A program made the position numbers and the translations under genes. From NCBI RefSeq assembly GCF_001458355.1, contig NZ_CYSA01000015.1:129001-193000 (forward strand): a stretch of DNA of 64,000 nt, written 5' to 3'. The notes beneath the pieces were generated by a model that was not told the origin of the DNA, did no database searches, and saw only the letters and a program-made list of their open reading frames with translations. Positions 52,024 to 61,268 of the stretch are shown here, piece by piece. Source of the stretch: Thalassovita gelatinovora (GTDB lineage: Bacteria > Pseudomonadota > Alphaproteobacteria > Rhodobacterales > Rhodobacteraceae). Positions within the stretch are counted from its first letter, which is position 1, and each line of letters opens with the position of its first letter.

Positions 52024-53445
52024 ATGAGCGATATGCCTTTTCGCCCCTTCGAGCAGACGCTGGATCAAAATCATGCCCTTGGCCTGCTGCGCGACGCGAC
52101 CGCCGGCGCCGAAGATGGCGAACTTTTTCTGGAACGCCGCCGGGCCGAAGCACTGGTTTTCGACGATGGCCGGGTGCGCAATGCGTCTTACGATGCGTCA
52201 GAAGGGTTCGGGTTGCGGGCGGTCAAGGGCGAAGTGACCGGCTATGCCCATTCCACCGAAATTTCCCAAGCCGCGCTGAAACGGGCCAGCGCCACCGCGC
52301 GACTGGCGGTGGGGGATGGCGGCGGCGTTCTGGCCGACCCGCCGCAAGCCACCAACAGGCGGCTTTATACCGATGATGACCCGATCGCCGGGGCGTCGTT
52401 TCCGGTCAAGATCGAAACCTTGCGGGAAATCGATGCCTTTTCGCGCGAGCTTGATTCGCGGGTCGTGCAGGTATCGGCCACCATCGCGGCCTCGCTGCAG
52501 GAAATCGAAATCCTGCGCCCCGACGGCACCCATCTGCGCGATGTGCGACCGATGACCCGGGTCAATGTCAGCGTCATCGTGGAACAGGATGGCCGCCGCG
52601 AAACCGGCACCGCCGGTGGCGGCGGGCGCGTCGGGTTGACCGGGCTTCTGGATCCCGCCGATTGGCAGGCCAAGGCGCGCGAAGCGTTGCGAATCGCCTT
52701 GGTTAACCTTGATGCAGAACCGGCCCCGGCCGGGGTTATGGATGTGGTGTTGGGGCCGGGCTGGCCCGGTATCTTGCTGCACGAAGCCATCGGGCACGGG
52801 CTGGAAGGCGATTTCAACCGCAAGGGATCAAGCGCCTTTGCCGGGCTGATGGGGCAGCAGGTCGCCGCCAAGGGGGTGACGGTTCTGGATGACGGCACCA
52901 TCCCCGACCGGCGCGGATCGATCAGTTTTGACGACGAAGGCACCCCATCGGGGAAAAACGTGCTGATCGAAGACGGTATCTTGGTCGGCTACATGCAGGA
53001 CCGGCAAAACGCCCGACTGATGGGGGTGAAACCCACCGGCAACGGACGGCGTGAATCCTATGCCCATGCACCGATGCCACGGATGACCAACACCTATATG
53101 ATGGGCGGCGACGCGCGGCCCGAAGATATCGTCGCGGAGCTGAAGGACGGCATTTACGCGGTCGGGTTCGGCGGCGGTCAGGTTGACATCACCAACGGCA
53201 AATTCGTGTTTTCCTGCACCGAAGCGTATCGGGTTCAGAACGGCAAGGTCGGCGCGCCGGTACGGGGTGCGACCCTGATCGGTGACGGCGCCAATGCGCT
53301 GAAACGGATCCGGGCGCTTGGCAATGACATGGCGCTGGACCCCGGTATGGGCAATTGCGGCAAGGCCGGGCAATGGGTGCCGGTCGGCGTGGGCCAGCCC
53401 ACAGTGATGATCGGCGGTCTGACCGTCGGCGGTTCAGCGGCCTGA
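52024..53445 (+). CDS. tldD: Metalloprotease TldD
   Basis: This 473-aa protein is TldD, partner of TldE/PmbA in a zinc protease that cleaves unfolded peptides and matures microcin-like peptides. The HExxxH motif is in HEAIGHGLEGDFNRK, followed by the FVFSCTEAYRV segment that usually gives the third zinc ligand. No tldE copy is in this window. AAGACAGGAAAA lies upstream. It is divergent from ctaC, an arrangement often seen in this order. Confidence 0.94.
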   Translation: MSDMPFRPFEQTLDQNHALGLLRDATAGAEDGELFLERRRAEALVFDDGRVRNASYDASEGFGLRAVKGEVTGYAHSTEISQAALKRASATARLAVGDGGGVLADPPQATNRRLYTDDDPIAGASFPVKIETLREIDAFSRELDSRVVQVSATIAASLQEIEILRPDGTHLRDVRPMTRVNVSVIVEQDGRRETGTAGGGGRVGLTGLLDPADWQAKAREALRIALVNLDAEPAPAGVMDVVLGPGWPGILLHEAIGHGLEGDFNRKGSSAFAGLMGQQVAAKGVTVLDDGTIPDRRGSISFDDEGTPSGKNVLIEDGILVGYMQDRQNARLMGVKPTGNGRRESYAHAPMPRMTNTYMMGGDARPEDIVAELKDGIYAVGFGGGQVDITNGKFVFSCTEAYRVQNGKVGAPVRGATLIGDGANALKRIRALGNDMALDPGMGNCGKAGQWVPVGVGQPTVMIGGLTVGGSAA

Positions 53446-53478
53446 CGCCAAAGGCACGCCGTCGCGAATCCACAGAAC

Positions 53479-53539
53479 GCTTTACCGCACATTAACCACC
53501 CGTGCGGTAAAGCTGGGTCCGTAACATGGCGGACCCAGC
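53479..53539 (+). repeat. Two adjacent perfect hairpins directly before dprA
   Basis: A 12-bp inverted repeat (53479-53490 with 53502-53513, GCTTTACCGCAC/GTGCGGTAAAGC) is followed by a 10-bp one (53512-53521 with 53530-53539, GCTGGGTCCG/CGGACCCAGC) that ends at the base before the dprA ATG. No clear ribosome site is left free. The structure is certain; its role in expression or as an operator is not known. Confidence 0.6.
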
Positions 53540-54697
53540 ATGACCGACCCCAAAATGACGGCCCCTTCCCCCGAACCGATACGCCCCCCGCAAACGGATG
53601 AGGACCGGCTAAGCTGGATCAGGCTGTTGCGGTCGCCCCGGGTCGGGGTATCGACCTTCTATCGGCTGATGGGGGAACACGTATCGGCCCGCGCCGCGTT
53701 GCAGGCGCTGCCCGAGGTGGCCCGGGCCGCCGGTGTCGACACGTATACCCCCTGCCCCGATTCCGTGGCGCAGGCGGAATTGCAGGCGGCCCGCCATTGC
53801 GGTGCCAGCATGATCTGCATCGGCTCTCCCGATTATCCCGCCGCATTGGCCGAAATCCCGGATGCACCGCCGTTTTTCTGGGTGATCGGGCGGCAGGATG
53901 TGCTGTTGCAGCCGATGATCGCTTTGGTGGGGGCGCGCAATGCGTCGTCTCTGGGCACCCGCATGGCGCGCGGATTGGCCAAGGATCTGGCCGCGCAGGG
54001 GTATATCATCGTATCGGGCATGGCCCGCGGCGTCGATGCCGCCGCGCATCACGCCAGCCTGCAAACCGGCACCGTGGCGGTGATGGCGGGCGGCGCGGAT
54101 GTGCTTTACCCGTCCGAAAACACCACCCTGGGGCAGGACATTGCGAAAACCGGGGCGCGGATTTCCGAACGCGCTTTCGGGCTCAACCCGCGACCGCGCG
54201 ATTTTCCCCGCCGCAACCGGATCATTTCCGGGCTGGCCCAAGCGGTGGTGATTGTCGAAGCTGCAGCGAAATCGGGCAGCCTGATCACCGCCCGCAATGC
54301 GCTCGATCAGGGCCGCGACGTGCTGGCCGTGCCCGGCCATCCGTTCGATGCCCGCACCGGTGGCTGCAACATGCTGATCCGGGACGGGGCGCGGCTGATC
54401 CGCAATGCCGAGGACGTGATCGAAGCCTTGCCGCCCCGTTCTGCCCCGGCCAAACAGGCCCCGGCAGATCAGGTTGACTTGCCATTGGCCGAGCCCGATC
54501 GGCGCAAACCCGATCTGAAAAAGGTGGCGGACTTGCACCGGCAAATCCTGAACCGCCTTAGCCCGTCGCCATTGGCCGAGGATCAGTTGATCCGTGACCT
54601 GCACGCGCCGCCGCAAACCATCATGCCAGTACTGACCGATCTGGAACTCGAAGGCCGGATCAAACGACACCCCGGCGGCTTGCTGGCGCTGTCGTGA
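53540..54697 (+). CDS. dprA: DNA-processing protein DprA
   Basis: This 385-aa protein has an N-terminal HhH/SAM-like region, the central Rossmann-like DprA domain (GARNASSLGTRMARGLAKDL, GMARGVDAAAHHAS, FPRRNRIISGLA, AKSGSLITARNALDQGRDV), and a C-terminal winged-helix DML1-like domain (about 325-385). It loads RecA onto incoming single-stranded DNA in natural transformation; many bacteria keep it without known competence. The start codon sits right after a hairpin. Confidence 0.93.
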   Translation: MTDPKMTAPSPEPIRPPQTDEDRLSWIRLLRSPRVGVSTFYRLMGEHVSARAALQALPEVARAAGVDTYTPCPDSVAQAELQAARHCGASMICIGSPDYPAALAEIPDAPPFFWVIGRQDVLLQPMIALVGARNASSLGTRMARGLAKDLAAQGYIIVSGMARGVDAAAHHASLQTGTVAVMAGGADVLYPSENTTLGQDIAKTGARISERAFGLNPRPRDFPRRNRIISGLAQAVVIVEAAAKSGSLITARNALDQGRDVLAVPGHPFDARTGGCNMLIRDGARLIRNAEDVIEALPPRSAPAKQAPADQVDLPLAEPDRRKPDLKKVADLHRQILNRLSPSPLAEDQLIRDLHAPPQTIMPVLTDLELEGRIKRHPGGLLALS

Positions 54698-54713
54698 TCA
54701 GGCTGGCTCCGCC

Positions 54714-55169
54714 TCAACCGCCACAATATTCCGGTATCACGTCACGCCAGGTGTCACAGAATGGCCACCCGGCCCACCAGGCATCGGTTCCGCCGATGGA
54801 AAACTCCACCACCACCCACATGTTTCCCGACTTGACGAAAATGGCTTCCATATGGACCCCGTCAGTGTCGTCCGGATAATAATCGCCACGCTGCGCCATC
54901 GGGGTCGTCGCCGGGTCGATCGCACCGCCGCCGGGACGCTGCGGCATCACCATGGCAAAGGCCACATCGCCCGACACGCGTAATTCATCCACGACGAATT
55001 GCACCGGCTTACCCAACTGCCACCAGGCATGTGGCCGCAGCGCGTCCATCAGGTCCTGGCGCAGGGCGGTGCCGCGCTGTGGTTCATACCAATCGCCCGC
55101 CGTCGCCGCCGATCCCCCGGTCAGGCCCAGCGCCAGAACCACGGCCAGAATGGTGTTTGATACCTTCAT
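54714..55169 (-). CDS. Exported protein of unknown function
   Basis: This 151-aa protein has a signal peptide (cleavage near ATAG, residue 24) and a mature domain with RQDLMDALRPHAWWQLGKPVQFVVDEL and FVKSGNMWVVVEFSIG. Two cysteines near the end (CDTW and YCGG) may form a disulfide. I do not recognise a named family, though small exported proteins of this look occur near dprA/topA in related genomes. It is convergent with dprA and divergent from topA. Confidence 0.65.
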   Translation of the reverse strand: MKVSNTILAVVLALGLTGGSAATAGDWYEPQRGTALRQDLMDALRPHAWWQLGKPVQFVVDELRVSGDVAFAMVMPQRPGGGAIDPATTPMAQRGDYYPDDTDGVHMEAIFVKSGNMWVVVEFSIGGTDAWWAGWPFCDTWRDVIPEYCGG

Positions 55170-55320
55170 CGACTATCCTTTCACGCGTGCCGTGTCGTGG
55201 CGCGGCAAATTCCCCACGAAAGGGTGCCGTTTATGTGGCGGATTGACAATCCCCACCTGCTGCGCCCATTTTGCGCCGCCTATAGTGCCCGCCGTATTTT
55301 TCGAAAGGTTGTCCTTACCA

Positions 55321-57930
55321 ATGCCCGTTGTCGTCGTAGAATCCCCAGCCAAAGCCAAAACCATCAACAAGTATCTGGGGTCCGATTACACGGTTCTGGC
55401 ATCTTACGGGCATGTCCGCGATCTACCGCCCAAGGATGGGTCGGTCGACACCGAACATGAATTCGACATGACATGGGAAATCGGGGCCGATTCCCGCAAA
55501 CATGTCAAAGCAATCGCGGACGCCTTGAAAGACGACAACGAACTGATCCTCGCGACCGACCCCGACCGCGAAGGTGAAGCCATCAGCTGGCATCTGGAAG
55601 AAGCGCTGCGCAAACGCCGCGCCATCAAGAAGGACACGCCGGTATCGCGCGTGGTGTTCAATGCGATCACCAAATCCGCCGTTACCGAAGCAATGCAAAA
55701 CCCGCGTCAGGTCGATAACGATCTGGTCCATGCCTATCTGGCACGCCGGGCGCTGGATTATCTGGTCGGCTTCAACCTCAGCCCGGTCTTGTGGCGCAAA
55801 CTGCCCGGCGCGCGGTCTGCCGGTCGGGTGCAATCGGTCTGCCTGCGGCTGATCGTTGAACGCGAAATGGAAATCGAAGCGTTCAATGCCCGCGAATACT
55901 GGTCGGTCAAGGCGATTCTGGCCACCCCAAGGGGTCAGGAATACGAAGCCCGCCTGACCGTTCTGGCCGGTGACAAGCTCGACAAATACAGCATCGAAAA
56001 CGAAACTCAGGCTGAATTGGCAGTTCAGGCGATCAACAGCCGCGACCTGACCGTTCAATCGGTCGAAGCCAAACCCGGCAGCCGCAACCCGTCGGCCCCG
56101 TTCATGACTTCGACCCTGCAACAAGAAGCCAGCCGCAAATTCGGCATGGGTGCGCGGCAATGCATGAATGCCGCTCAACGGCTCTACGAAGCCGGGTACA
56201 TCACCTATATGCGGACCGATGGTATCGACATGGCGCCCGAAGCGGTCACCGCCGCGCGCGCCGAAATCGAAACCCGCTATGGCAAGGACTACGTGCCCTC
56301 CAGCCCGCGCATTTATAAGAACAAGGCCAAGAACGCCCAGGAAGCGCATGAATGTATCCGCCCGACGGACATGTCGCGCGATCCCGGCCAGTTGGCCAAG
56401 CTGGAAACCGATCAACGCCGGCTTTACGATCTGGTGTGGAAACGCACGATTTCGTGCCAGATGGAAGCCGCGCGGCTGGAACGCACCACCGTCGATATCG
56501 GCAGCAATGACGGCCAGATCGTGATGCGCGCCACCGGTCAGGTGGTTCTGTTTGACGGCTTCTTGCGGGTCTATGAAGAAGGCCGCGACGATGTGGTTGT
56601 GGACGAAGACGACAATCGCCTGCCGCAGATTTCCCAGGGCGAAAAGGCCGACAAGCGCACGATCAGCCCGGAACAGCATTTCACCCAGCCGCCGCCGCGC
56701 TATACCGAAGCGACCTTGGTCAAGAAGATGGAAGAACTGGGCATCGGCCGGCCGTCGACCTATGCCAGCGTGATCACCACGATTCAGGACCGCGAATATG
56801 TCCGCAAGGATAAAAACCGTCTGTTCCCCGAAGACAAAGGCCGAATCGTCACGATCTTCTTGCTGAATTTCTTCCGCAAATATGTCGGCTATGATTTCAC
56901 CGCCCAGTTGGAAGAACAGCTTGACGACGTGTCGGCAGGCGAACGCGATTACAAGGATGTTCTGGCGCGGTTCTGGCGCGATTTTTCCGCCGCGATTTCC
57001 GAAACGTCCGAATTGCGGATCACCGAAGTTCTGGATGTGCTGGACGACGCGCTGGCCCCACAACTGTACCCGCCGCGCGAAGACGGCACCGACCCGCGCA
57101 TCTGCCCGAAATGCGGCGAAGGCAAGCTGCACCTGAAAACCTCGCGCACCGGCGGCTTTGTCGGCTGCGGCAATTATCCCGAATGCACCTATACCCGGCC
57201 CATCGCGGGCGAAGGCGCAGATGGCGACGAACGGCTTCTGGGCATGGATGGCGAAGACGAAATCCACCTCAAAGCAGGCCGATTCGGCCCCTATGTGCAA
57301 CGCGGCGAACCGACCCCGGAAAACAAGAAGCCGCCGCGCGCCTCCTTGCCCAAAGGGTGGTCCAAGGATGATATGGATCTGGAAAAGGCGCTGACCCTGC
57401 TCAGCCTGCCGCGCGAAATCGGGATGCATCCCGAAGGCGGGGAAATCAAATCCAATTTCGGACGCTTCGGCCCCTATATCATGCACCAACTGCCGGATGA
57501 CGCCAAACCGGTCTATGCCAATCTCAAAGACCCGAATGACGTGTTCGAAATCGGCATGAACCGGGCGGTCGAACTGTTGGCTGAAAAGCGCGCCAACGGT
57601 CCGGGACGCGGTCGCGGCGCGGCGGTAAAACCGCTCAAGGAACTGGGCGAACATCCCGATGGTGGTGCGATCAACGTGATGGAGGGCCGTTACGGGCCTT
57701 ACGTCAAATGGGAAAAGGTGAACGCCACCCTGCCCAAGGATGTCGACCCCAAGGATGTGACGCTGGAAACGGCAGTCGAACTGGTCAACGAAAAGGCCGC
57801 CAAGAAAAAACCGGCCAAGAAGGCGGCGGCCAAAAAGGCCCCAGCCAAGAAAGCCGCCACCAAAAAGACCACGGCGAAGAAACCGGCGGCCAAGAAAACC
57901 GCAGCCAAGAAAGAAGACCCCTCGGGCTAG
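55321..57930 (+). CDS. topA: DNA topoisomerase I
   Basis: This 869-aa type IA enzyme relaxes negative supercoils. It has the N-terminal TOPRIM domain (VVVESPAKAKTINKYLG, DPDREGEAI), the catalytic Tyr296 in YITYMRTDG, and a C-terminal part with one four-cysteine zinc-ribbon (CPKCGEGKL and CGNYPECTY) and several TopA-C repeats of the GRFGPYV type. The last 45 residues are a Lys/Ala-rich basic tail with KKAAAKKAPAKKA repeats, which add non-specific DNA binding. The ATG at 55321 starts the TOPRIM domain properly; the long upstream frame is not coding. Confidence 0.97.
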   Translation: MPVVVVESPAKAKTINKYLGSDYTVLASYGHVRDLPPKDGSVDTEHEFDMTWEIGADSRKHVKAIADALKDDNELILATDPDREGEAISWHLEEALRKRRAIKKDTPVSRVVFNAITKSAVTEAMQNPRQVDNDLVHAYLARRALDYLVGFNLSPVLWRKLPGARSAGRVQSVCLRLIVEREMEIEAFNAREYWSVKAILATPRGQEYEARLTVLAGDKLDKYSIENETQAELAVQAINSRDLTVQSVEAKPGSRNPSAPFMTSTLQQEASRKFGMGARQCMNAAQRLYEAGYITYMRTDGIDMAPEAVTAARAEIETRYGKDYVPSSPRIYKNKAKNAQEAHECIRPTDMSRDPGQLAKLETDQRRLYDLVWKRTISCQMEAARLERTTVDIGSNDGQIVMRATGQVVLFDGFLRVYEEGRDDVVVDEDDNRLPQISQGEKADKRTISPEQHFTQPPPRYTEATLVKKMEELGIGRPSTYASVITTIQDREYVRKDKNRLFPEDKGRIVTIFLLNFFRKYVGYDFTAQLEEQLDDVSAGERDYKDVLARFWRDFSAAISETSELRITEVLDVLDDALAPQLYPPREDGTDPRICPKCGEGKLHLKTSRTGGFVGCGNYPECTYTRPIAGEGADGDERLLGMDGEDEIHLKAGRFGPYVQRGEPTPENKKPPRASLPKGWSKDDMDLEKALTLLSLPREIGMHPEGGEIKSNFGRFGPYIMHQLPDDAKPVYANLKDPNDVFEIGMNRAVELLAEKRANGPGRGRGAAVKPLKELGEHPDGGAINVMEGRYGPYVKWEKVNATLPKDVDPKDVTLETAVELVNEKAAKKKPAKKAAAKKAPAKKAATKKTTAKKPAAKKTAAKKEDPSG

Positions 57931-58112
57931 TCACCGCATCAAGCCGCCGCACCGAATGCGCGGCGGGCGTATTACTACGTATTGGCTCTGCCCACATGGT
58001 TTCGCTACAAGCGGACAGCGCGTTCGCGGCGGGCTGTTGCGCGGGGGGTCTTCATTGACAGCCGCCTTTGCCCGCTGCACTCATGGCGTGAAGATCTTTG
58101 AGGGAGACATCG

Positions 58113-58817
58113 ATGAAAAAAGTCTACGCAAACGCTGCCGAGGCGCTGGACGGGCTGCTGTTCGACGGCATGCAGATCGCCGCTGGCGGTTTCGGCCTCT
58201 GCGGCATTCCCGAGTTGCTGATCGCGGCGATCCGCGACGCCGGGACCAAGGATCTGACCGTCGCGTCCAACAATGCCGGTGTCGATGACTTCGGTCTGGG
58301 CGTTTTGCTGCAAAGCAAGCAGGTCAAGAAGATGATGTCGTCCTATGTGGGCGAAAACGCCGAATTCATGCGTCAGTACCTGTCGGGTGAACTTGAACTG
58401 GAATTCAACCCGCAAGGCACCCTGGCCGAACGGATGCGCGCCGGTGGCGCGGGCATTCCCGGTTTCTACACCAAGACCGGCGTCGGCACCGTGATTGCCG
58501 AGGGCAAGGAACACAAGGATTTCAACGGCGAAACCTATATCCTTGAGGAAGGCATCTTTGCCGATCTGGCGATCGTCAAAGCATGGAAGGCCGACTCCAC
58601 CGGCAACCTGATTTTCCGCAAGACCGCCCGCAACTTCAACCCGCCGGCGGCAATGTGCGGCAAGGTCTGCGTCGTCGAGGTCGAAGAAATCGTCGAACCC
58701 GGTGATCTGGACCCCGATAAAATCCACCTGCCCGGCGTCTATGTCCACCGCATCATCAAGGGCGAACACGAAAAGCGCATCGAACAGCGAACTGTTCGGA
58801 AACGGGAGGAAGCATAA
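58113..58817 (+). CDS. scoA: 3-oxoacid CoA-transferase subunit A
   Basis: This 234-aa alpha subunit of a type I CoA-transferase pairs with the next gene to move CoA from succinyl-CoA to acetoacetate or another 3-oxoacid. The [10 protein letters not shown] motif and [25 protein letters not shown] are typical of SCOT-like subunit A. GAGGGAG lies before the ATG at 58113. A perfect TTGACA hexamer stands at 58055 but has no good -10 partner. The ScoB start overlaps the stop by one base. Confidence 0.93.
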   Translation: MKKVYANAAEALDGLLFDGMQIAAGGFGLCGIPELLIAAIRDAGTKDLTVASNNAGVDDFGLGVLLQSKQVKKMMSSYVGENAEFMRQYLSGELELEFNPQGTLAERMRAGGAGIPGFYTKTGVGTVIAEGKEHKDFNGETYILEEGIFADLAIVKAWKADSTGNLIFRKTARNFNPPAAMCGKVCVVEVEEIVEPGDLDPDKIHLPGVYVHRIIKGEHEKRIEQRTVRKREEA

Positions 58818-59440
58818 TGCCCTGGGATCGCAATCAAATGGCCGAACGGGCCGCGCAGGAACTCGAAGACGGCATGTATGTGAACCTCGGCATCGGCATC
58901 CCGACGCTGGTGGCGAATTATGTCGGCGACAAGGACATCACCCTGCAATCGGAAAACGGCATGCTGGGCATGGGTCCGTTTCCCTTCGAGGGCGAAGAAG
59001 ATCCCGACCTGATCAATGCGGGCAAACAGACCATCACCGAACTGCGCCGCACGTCCTATTTCGACAGCGCCACCAGCTTCGGCATGATCCGGGGCGGTAA
59101 AATCGCCGCGGCGATTCTCGGCGCGATGGAAGTCAGCGAAAAAGGCGATCTGGCCAACTGGATGATCCCCGGCAAGTTGGTCAAGGGCATGGGCGGCGCG
59201 ATGGATCTGGTTGCGGGCGTTGGCCGTGTGGTGGTGGTCATGGACCACACCAACAAACATGGCGACAGCAAGGTTCTGAAGGAATGCACCCTGCCGCTGA
59301 CCGGCAAGGGCGTCGTGGATCGGATCATCACCAATTTCGGCGTTCTGGACGTGACCCATAAGGGCCTGCACATCGTCGAACTGGCCCCCGGCGTCAGCCG
59401 CGAAGACATGATAGCGGCGACCGAAGCGACCATCGTTTGA
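58817..59440 (+). CDS. scoB: 3-oxoacid CoA-transferase subunit B
   Basis: This 207-aa beta subunit carries the catalytic Glu in SENGMLGMG, plus GLGIPTLV-type loop (NLGIGIPTLVANYV) and KGLGGAMDLV-type block (VKGMGGAMDLV). It forms the alpha2beta2 enzyme with ScoA in ketone-body and short-chain acid use. The ATG overlaps the scoA stop as TAATG, ensuring equal synthesis. Confidence 0.94.
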   Translation: MPWDRNQMAERAAQELEDGMYVNLGIGIPTLVANYVGDKDITLQSENGMLGMGPFPFEGEEDPDLINAGKQTITELRRTSYFDSATSFGMIRGGKIAAAILGAMEVSEKGDLANWMIPGKLVKGMGGAMDLVAGVGRVVVVMDHTNKHGDSKVLKECTLPLTGKGVVDRIITNFGVLDVTHKGLHIVELAPGVSREDMIAATEATIV

Positions 59441-59448
59441 CGAAATTG

Positions 59449-59470
59449 CGCCCGGCTTCACCGCCGGGCG
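59449..59470. terminator. Probable terminator between scoB and the transglycosylase gene
   Basis: CGCCCGGC/GCCGGGCG (59449-59456 with 59463-59470) forms an 8-bp GC stem between convergent genes; the following T content is modest in both directions. Confidence 0.6.
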
Positions 59471-59471
59471 T

Positions 59472-60287
59472 TCAATTCGCCGTCACAAAGACACAGCCGT
59501 CTGAAATCAGCAGCGGCGGCGTTTTACACAATCCACGCGCCACCGAATAAGCGGCCAGAACCTTGGGCACGTAATCGCGGGTTTCGGCATAGGGCGGCAC
59601 CCCGCCATGATCGCGCACCGCGCCTTCGCCGGCATTATAGGCCGCCAGCGCAAGAATCGGATCGCCGTCGAATTCGCCCAGCAACCAATCCAAGTACGCC
59701 ACGCCCCCGCGGATGTTTTCCCCCGCATTCAGGCTGTCATCGACCCCGAATCGTTCCGCTGTCGCCGGGATCAACTGCATCAGCCCTTCCGCCCCGGCGC
59801 TGCTGATCGCATCCGCCCGACCGGCGGATTCCACCGAAATCACCGCCAGAACCAAGGCTGGCGACACCTTGGTGCCGATCGTGTTGAGCAACATCGCCGC
59901 CCCTTGGGCACGAACGATGGGCAACATGTCGTTCAACCGCGGCGCCGTCACCGCCTGCCCTTTGGGTGGTTTACCCAGCGCTGCCAGCGCCGTTTCCAAC
60001 CGGTCGGCATTGCCTTGTGCGGCATCGGGCGACACGGTTTCCCAGAACCAACCAAACCGACCCGCGACCGGTTTGGCTTCAACCGGCACATTGGCGACGA
60101 CCGGCTTTTTCAACGCGGCCTGCTGTTCAGCCGGATCGATCTGCACCGTGATCCGTTTCTGCCCCGGCTTGGGCGGTGAGATGCGTTTGAAGGTAAAGTC
60201 GGGAAACGGCGCCGGGGCTTCTGCCCGCACCGATACGCTTGCCAGCATCACACTGACCGTCAACGATATAAGGACGCCGGGTTTCAT
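59472..60287 (-). CDS. Lytic transglycosylase
   Basis: This 271-aa protein has a signal peptide (residues 1-22) and a C-terminal SLT domain (about 135-250) with the catalytic Glu in ISVESAGRAD, followed by GLMQLIPATAERFGV and ILALAAYNAGEGAV. It cleaves peptidoglycan glycan strands, releasing anhydro-muropeptides; the AmpD-type amidase at 12.5-13.2 kb could recycle them. The ATG at 60287 is preferred; ATG at 60308 would add 7 residues. Its position next to the Tad locus may help the pilus pass the wall, but that is inference. Confidence 0.88.
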   Translation of the reverse strand: MKPGVLISLTVSVMLASVSVRAEAPAPFPDFTFKRISPPKPGQKRITVQIDPAEQQAALKKPVVANVPVEAKPVAGRFGWFWETVSPDAAQGNADRLETALAALGKPPKGQAVTAPRLNDMLPIVRAQGAAMLLNTIGTKVSPALVLAVISVESAGRADAISSAGAEGLMQLIPATAERFGVDDSLNAGENIRGGVAYLDWLLGEFDGDPILALAAYNAGEGAVRDHGGVPPYAETRDYVPKVLAAYSVARGLCKTPPLLISDGCVFVTAN

Positions 60288-60633
60288 GGCTGCCCTGCTC
60301 TGCCTCATTATTATTGCCTGACAGTATCGCAGAAAACCAAGGCGTGAGCCAGATTTCTTGGCAAAAGCGCCCCAATCGCCCTTTTTTTTGCCATATTCTT
60401 GTGAATTCGAGGGAAGAAGCACAGGTAAAATCAATATTTTTACATTTATTTTCAATGATTTATATCTATTAGATTAAAATTATCAAATTGCTTACTTTAA
60501 ATTGTATTTTCGCCAAATTGCCGCCCCATTCAAAGGTCTAAATACAGTCATACCACGACGGGGACAGGCAGTGAGAGAGCCGACACGTTACCGCCGCGGG
60601 CAACCTGAGACATACATTCACTGGAGAGAAACC
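60288..60633. promoter_or_regulatory. AT-rich regulatory region before the pilin genes
   Basis: This 346-bp gap has a sharply AT-rich core (60420-60520), unlike its high-GC surroundings, then a block ending GCCCCATTC (60523-60531) that recurs before the next two pilin genes, and a leader of about 100 bases with GGAGAGAA before the pilin. The AT-rich core could act as an UP element or bind a silencing or activating protein. Confidence 0.5.
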
Positions 60634-60828
60634 ATGATCAACTTCATCAAGAACTTCCGCAAAGACGAAGACGGCGCCGTAACTGTTGACTGGGTCGTGC
60701 TGACCGCAGCCGTTGTTGGCCTGGGCATCGCAGCCGTGACCACCGTTTCGGGTGGCATCGACACCGCAGCCACCACGCTGACAACCGACCTGGGCACCAG
60801 CATGACTTCGGCGGCTGGCGTCAACTAA
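60634..60828 (+). CDS. Flp-type pilin 1
   Basis: This 64-aa protein is a small Flp/Tad-type pilin. The leader ends at the Gly before AVTVDWVVLTAAVVGLGIAA, so prepilin peptidase should cut EDG|AVTVD; residue +5 is Asp instead of the usual Glu. The short C-terminal part (SGGIDTAATTLTTDL) is hydrophilic. GGAGAGAA precedes the ATG. It is the first of four pilin genes and has a strong terminator of its own. Confidence 0.88.
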   Translation: MINFIKNFRKDEDGAVTVDWVVLTAAVVGLGIAAVTTVSGGIDTAATTLTTDLGTSMTSAAGVN

Positions 60829-60852
60829 TTCCGGCCTGACTTCGGTCAGACC

Positions 60853-60890
60853 AAAGGGCCGCGCCTGATATCAGGCGCGGCCCTTTTTTT
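60853..60890 (+). terminator. Terminator of pilin 1
   Basis: A near-perfect palindrome (60853-60886) ending in a run of seven Ts lies 25 bp past the pilin 1 stop: stem GGGCCGCGCCTGA with TCAGGCGCGGCCC. Confidence 0.92.
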
Positions 60891-61070
60891 CATTCTGCGG
60901 AACCGTCCCGAAAGAACCGTGAAAACGTCGTTAACAAATCCTTTTCACGCCCAATTCTCGCCCCATTCAAAGGTCTAAATACAGTCATACCACGACGGGG
61001 ACAGGCAGTGAGAGAGCCGACACGGTCCCGCTGCGGACAACCTGAGACACATATTCACTGGAGAGAAACC

Positions 61071-61268
61071 ATGATCAACTTCATCAAGAACTTCCGCAAA
61101 GACGAAGACGGCGCTGTAACGGTTGACTGGGTCGTGCTGACCGCAGCAGTTGTTGGCCTGGGCATCGCAGCCGTGACCACCGTGCGCGGCGGCATCGACA
61201 CCGCAGCCACCACGCTGACAACCGACCTGGGCGCCAGCATGACTTCGGCGGCGGCTGTCGGCGACTAA
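61071..61268 (+). CDS. Flp-type pilin 2
   Basis: This 65-aa protein differs from pilin 1 mainly at TTVRGG (for TTVSGG), TDLGAS (for TDLGTS) and the last residues AAAVGD. The prepilin cleavage site EDG|AVTVD is the same, again with Asp at +5. Its leader and ribosome site are copies of those of pilin 1. The terminator-like palindrome after it (61286-61323) has several changes and no T-run, so read-through to pilin 3 is likely. Confidence 0.86.
   Translation: MINFIKNFRKDEDGAVTVDWVVLTAAVVGLGIAAVTTVRGGIDTAATTLTTDLGASMTSAAAVGD

Noticed and set aside
54952-55320. Extension of the topA frame upstream by 123 codons
   Set aside because: It overlaps the opposite-strand exported protein gene, and TopA starts properly at 55321 with its TOPRIM domain.
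55423-57654. 743-codon minus-strand frame inside topA
   Set aside because: Shadow of topA on the other strand; long open frames opposite high-GC genes are common.
58055-58083. TTGACA as a scoA promoter
   Set aside because: The -35 is perfect but the hexamer at the right distance (CACTCA) is a poor -10; kept only as a remark.
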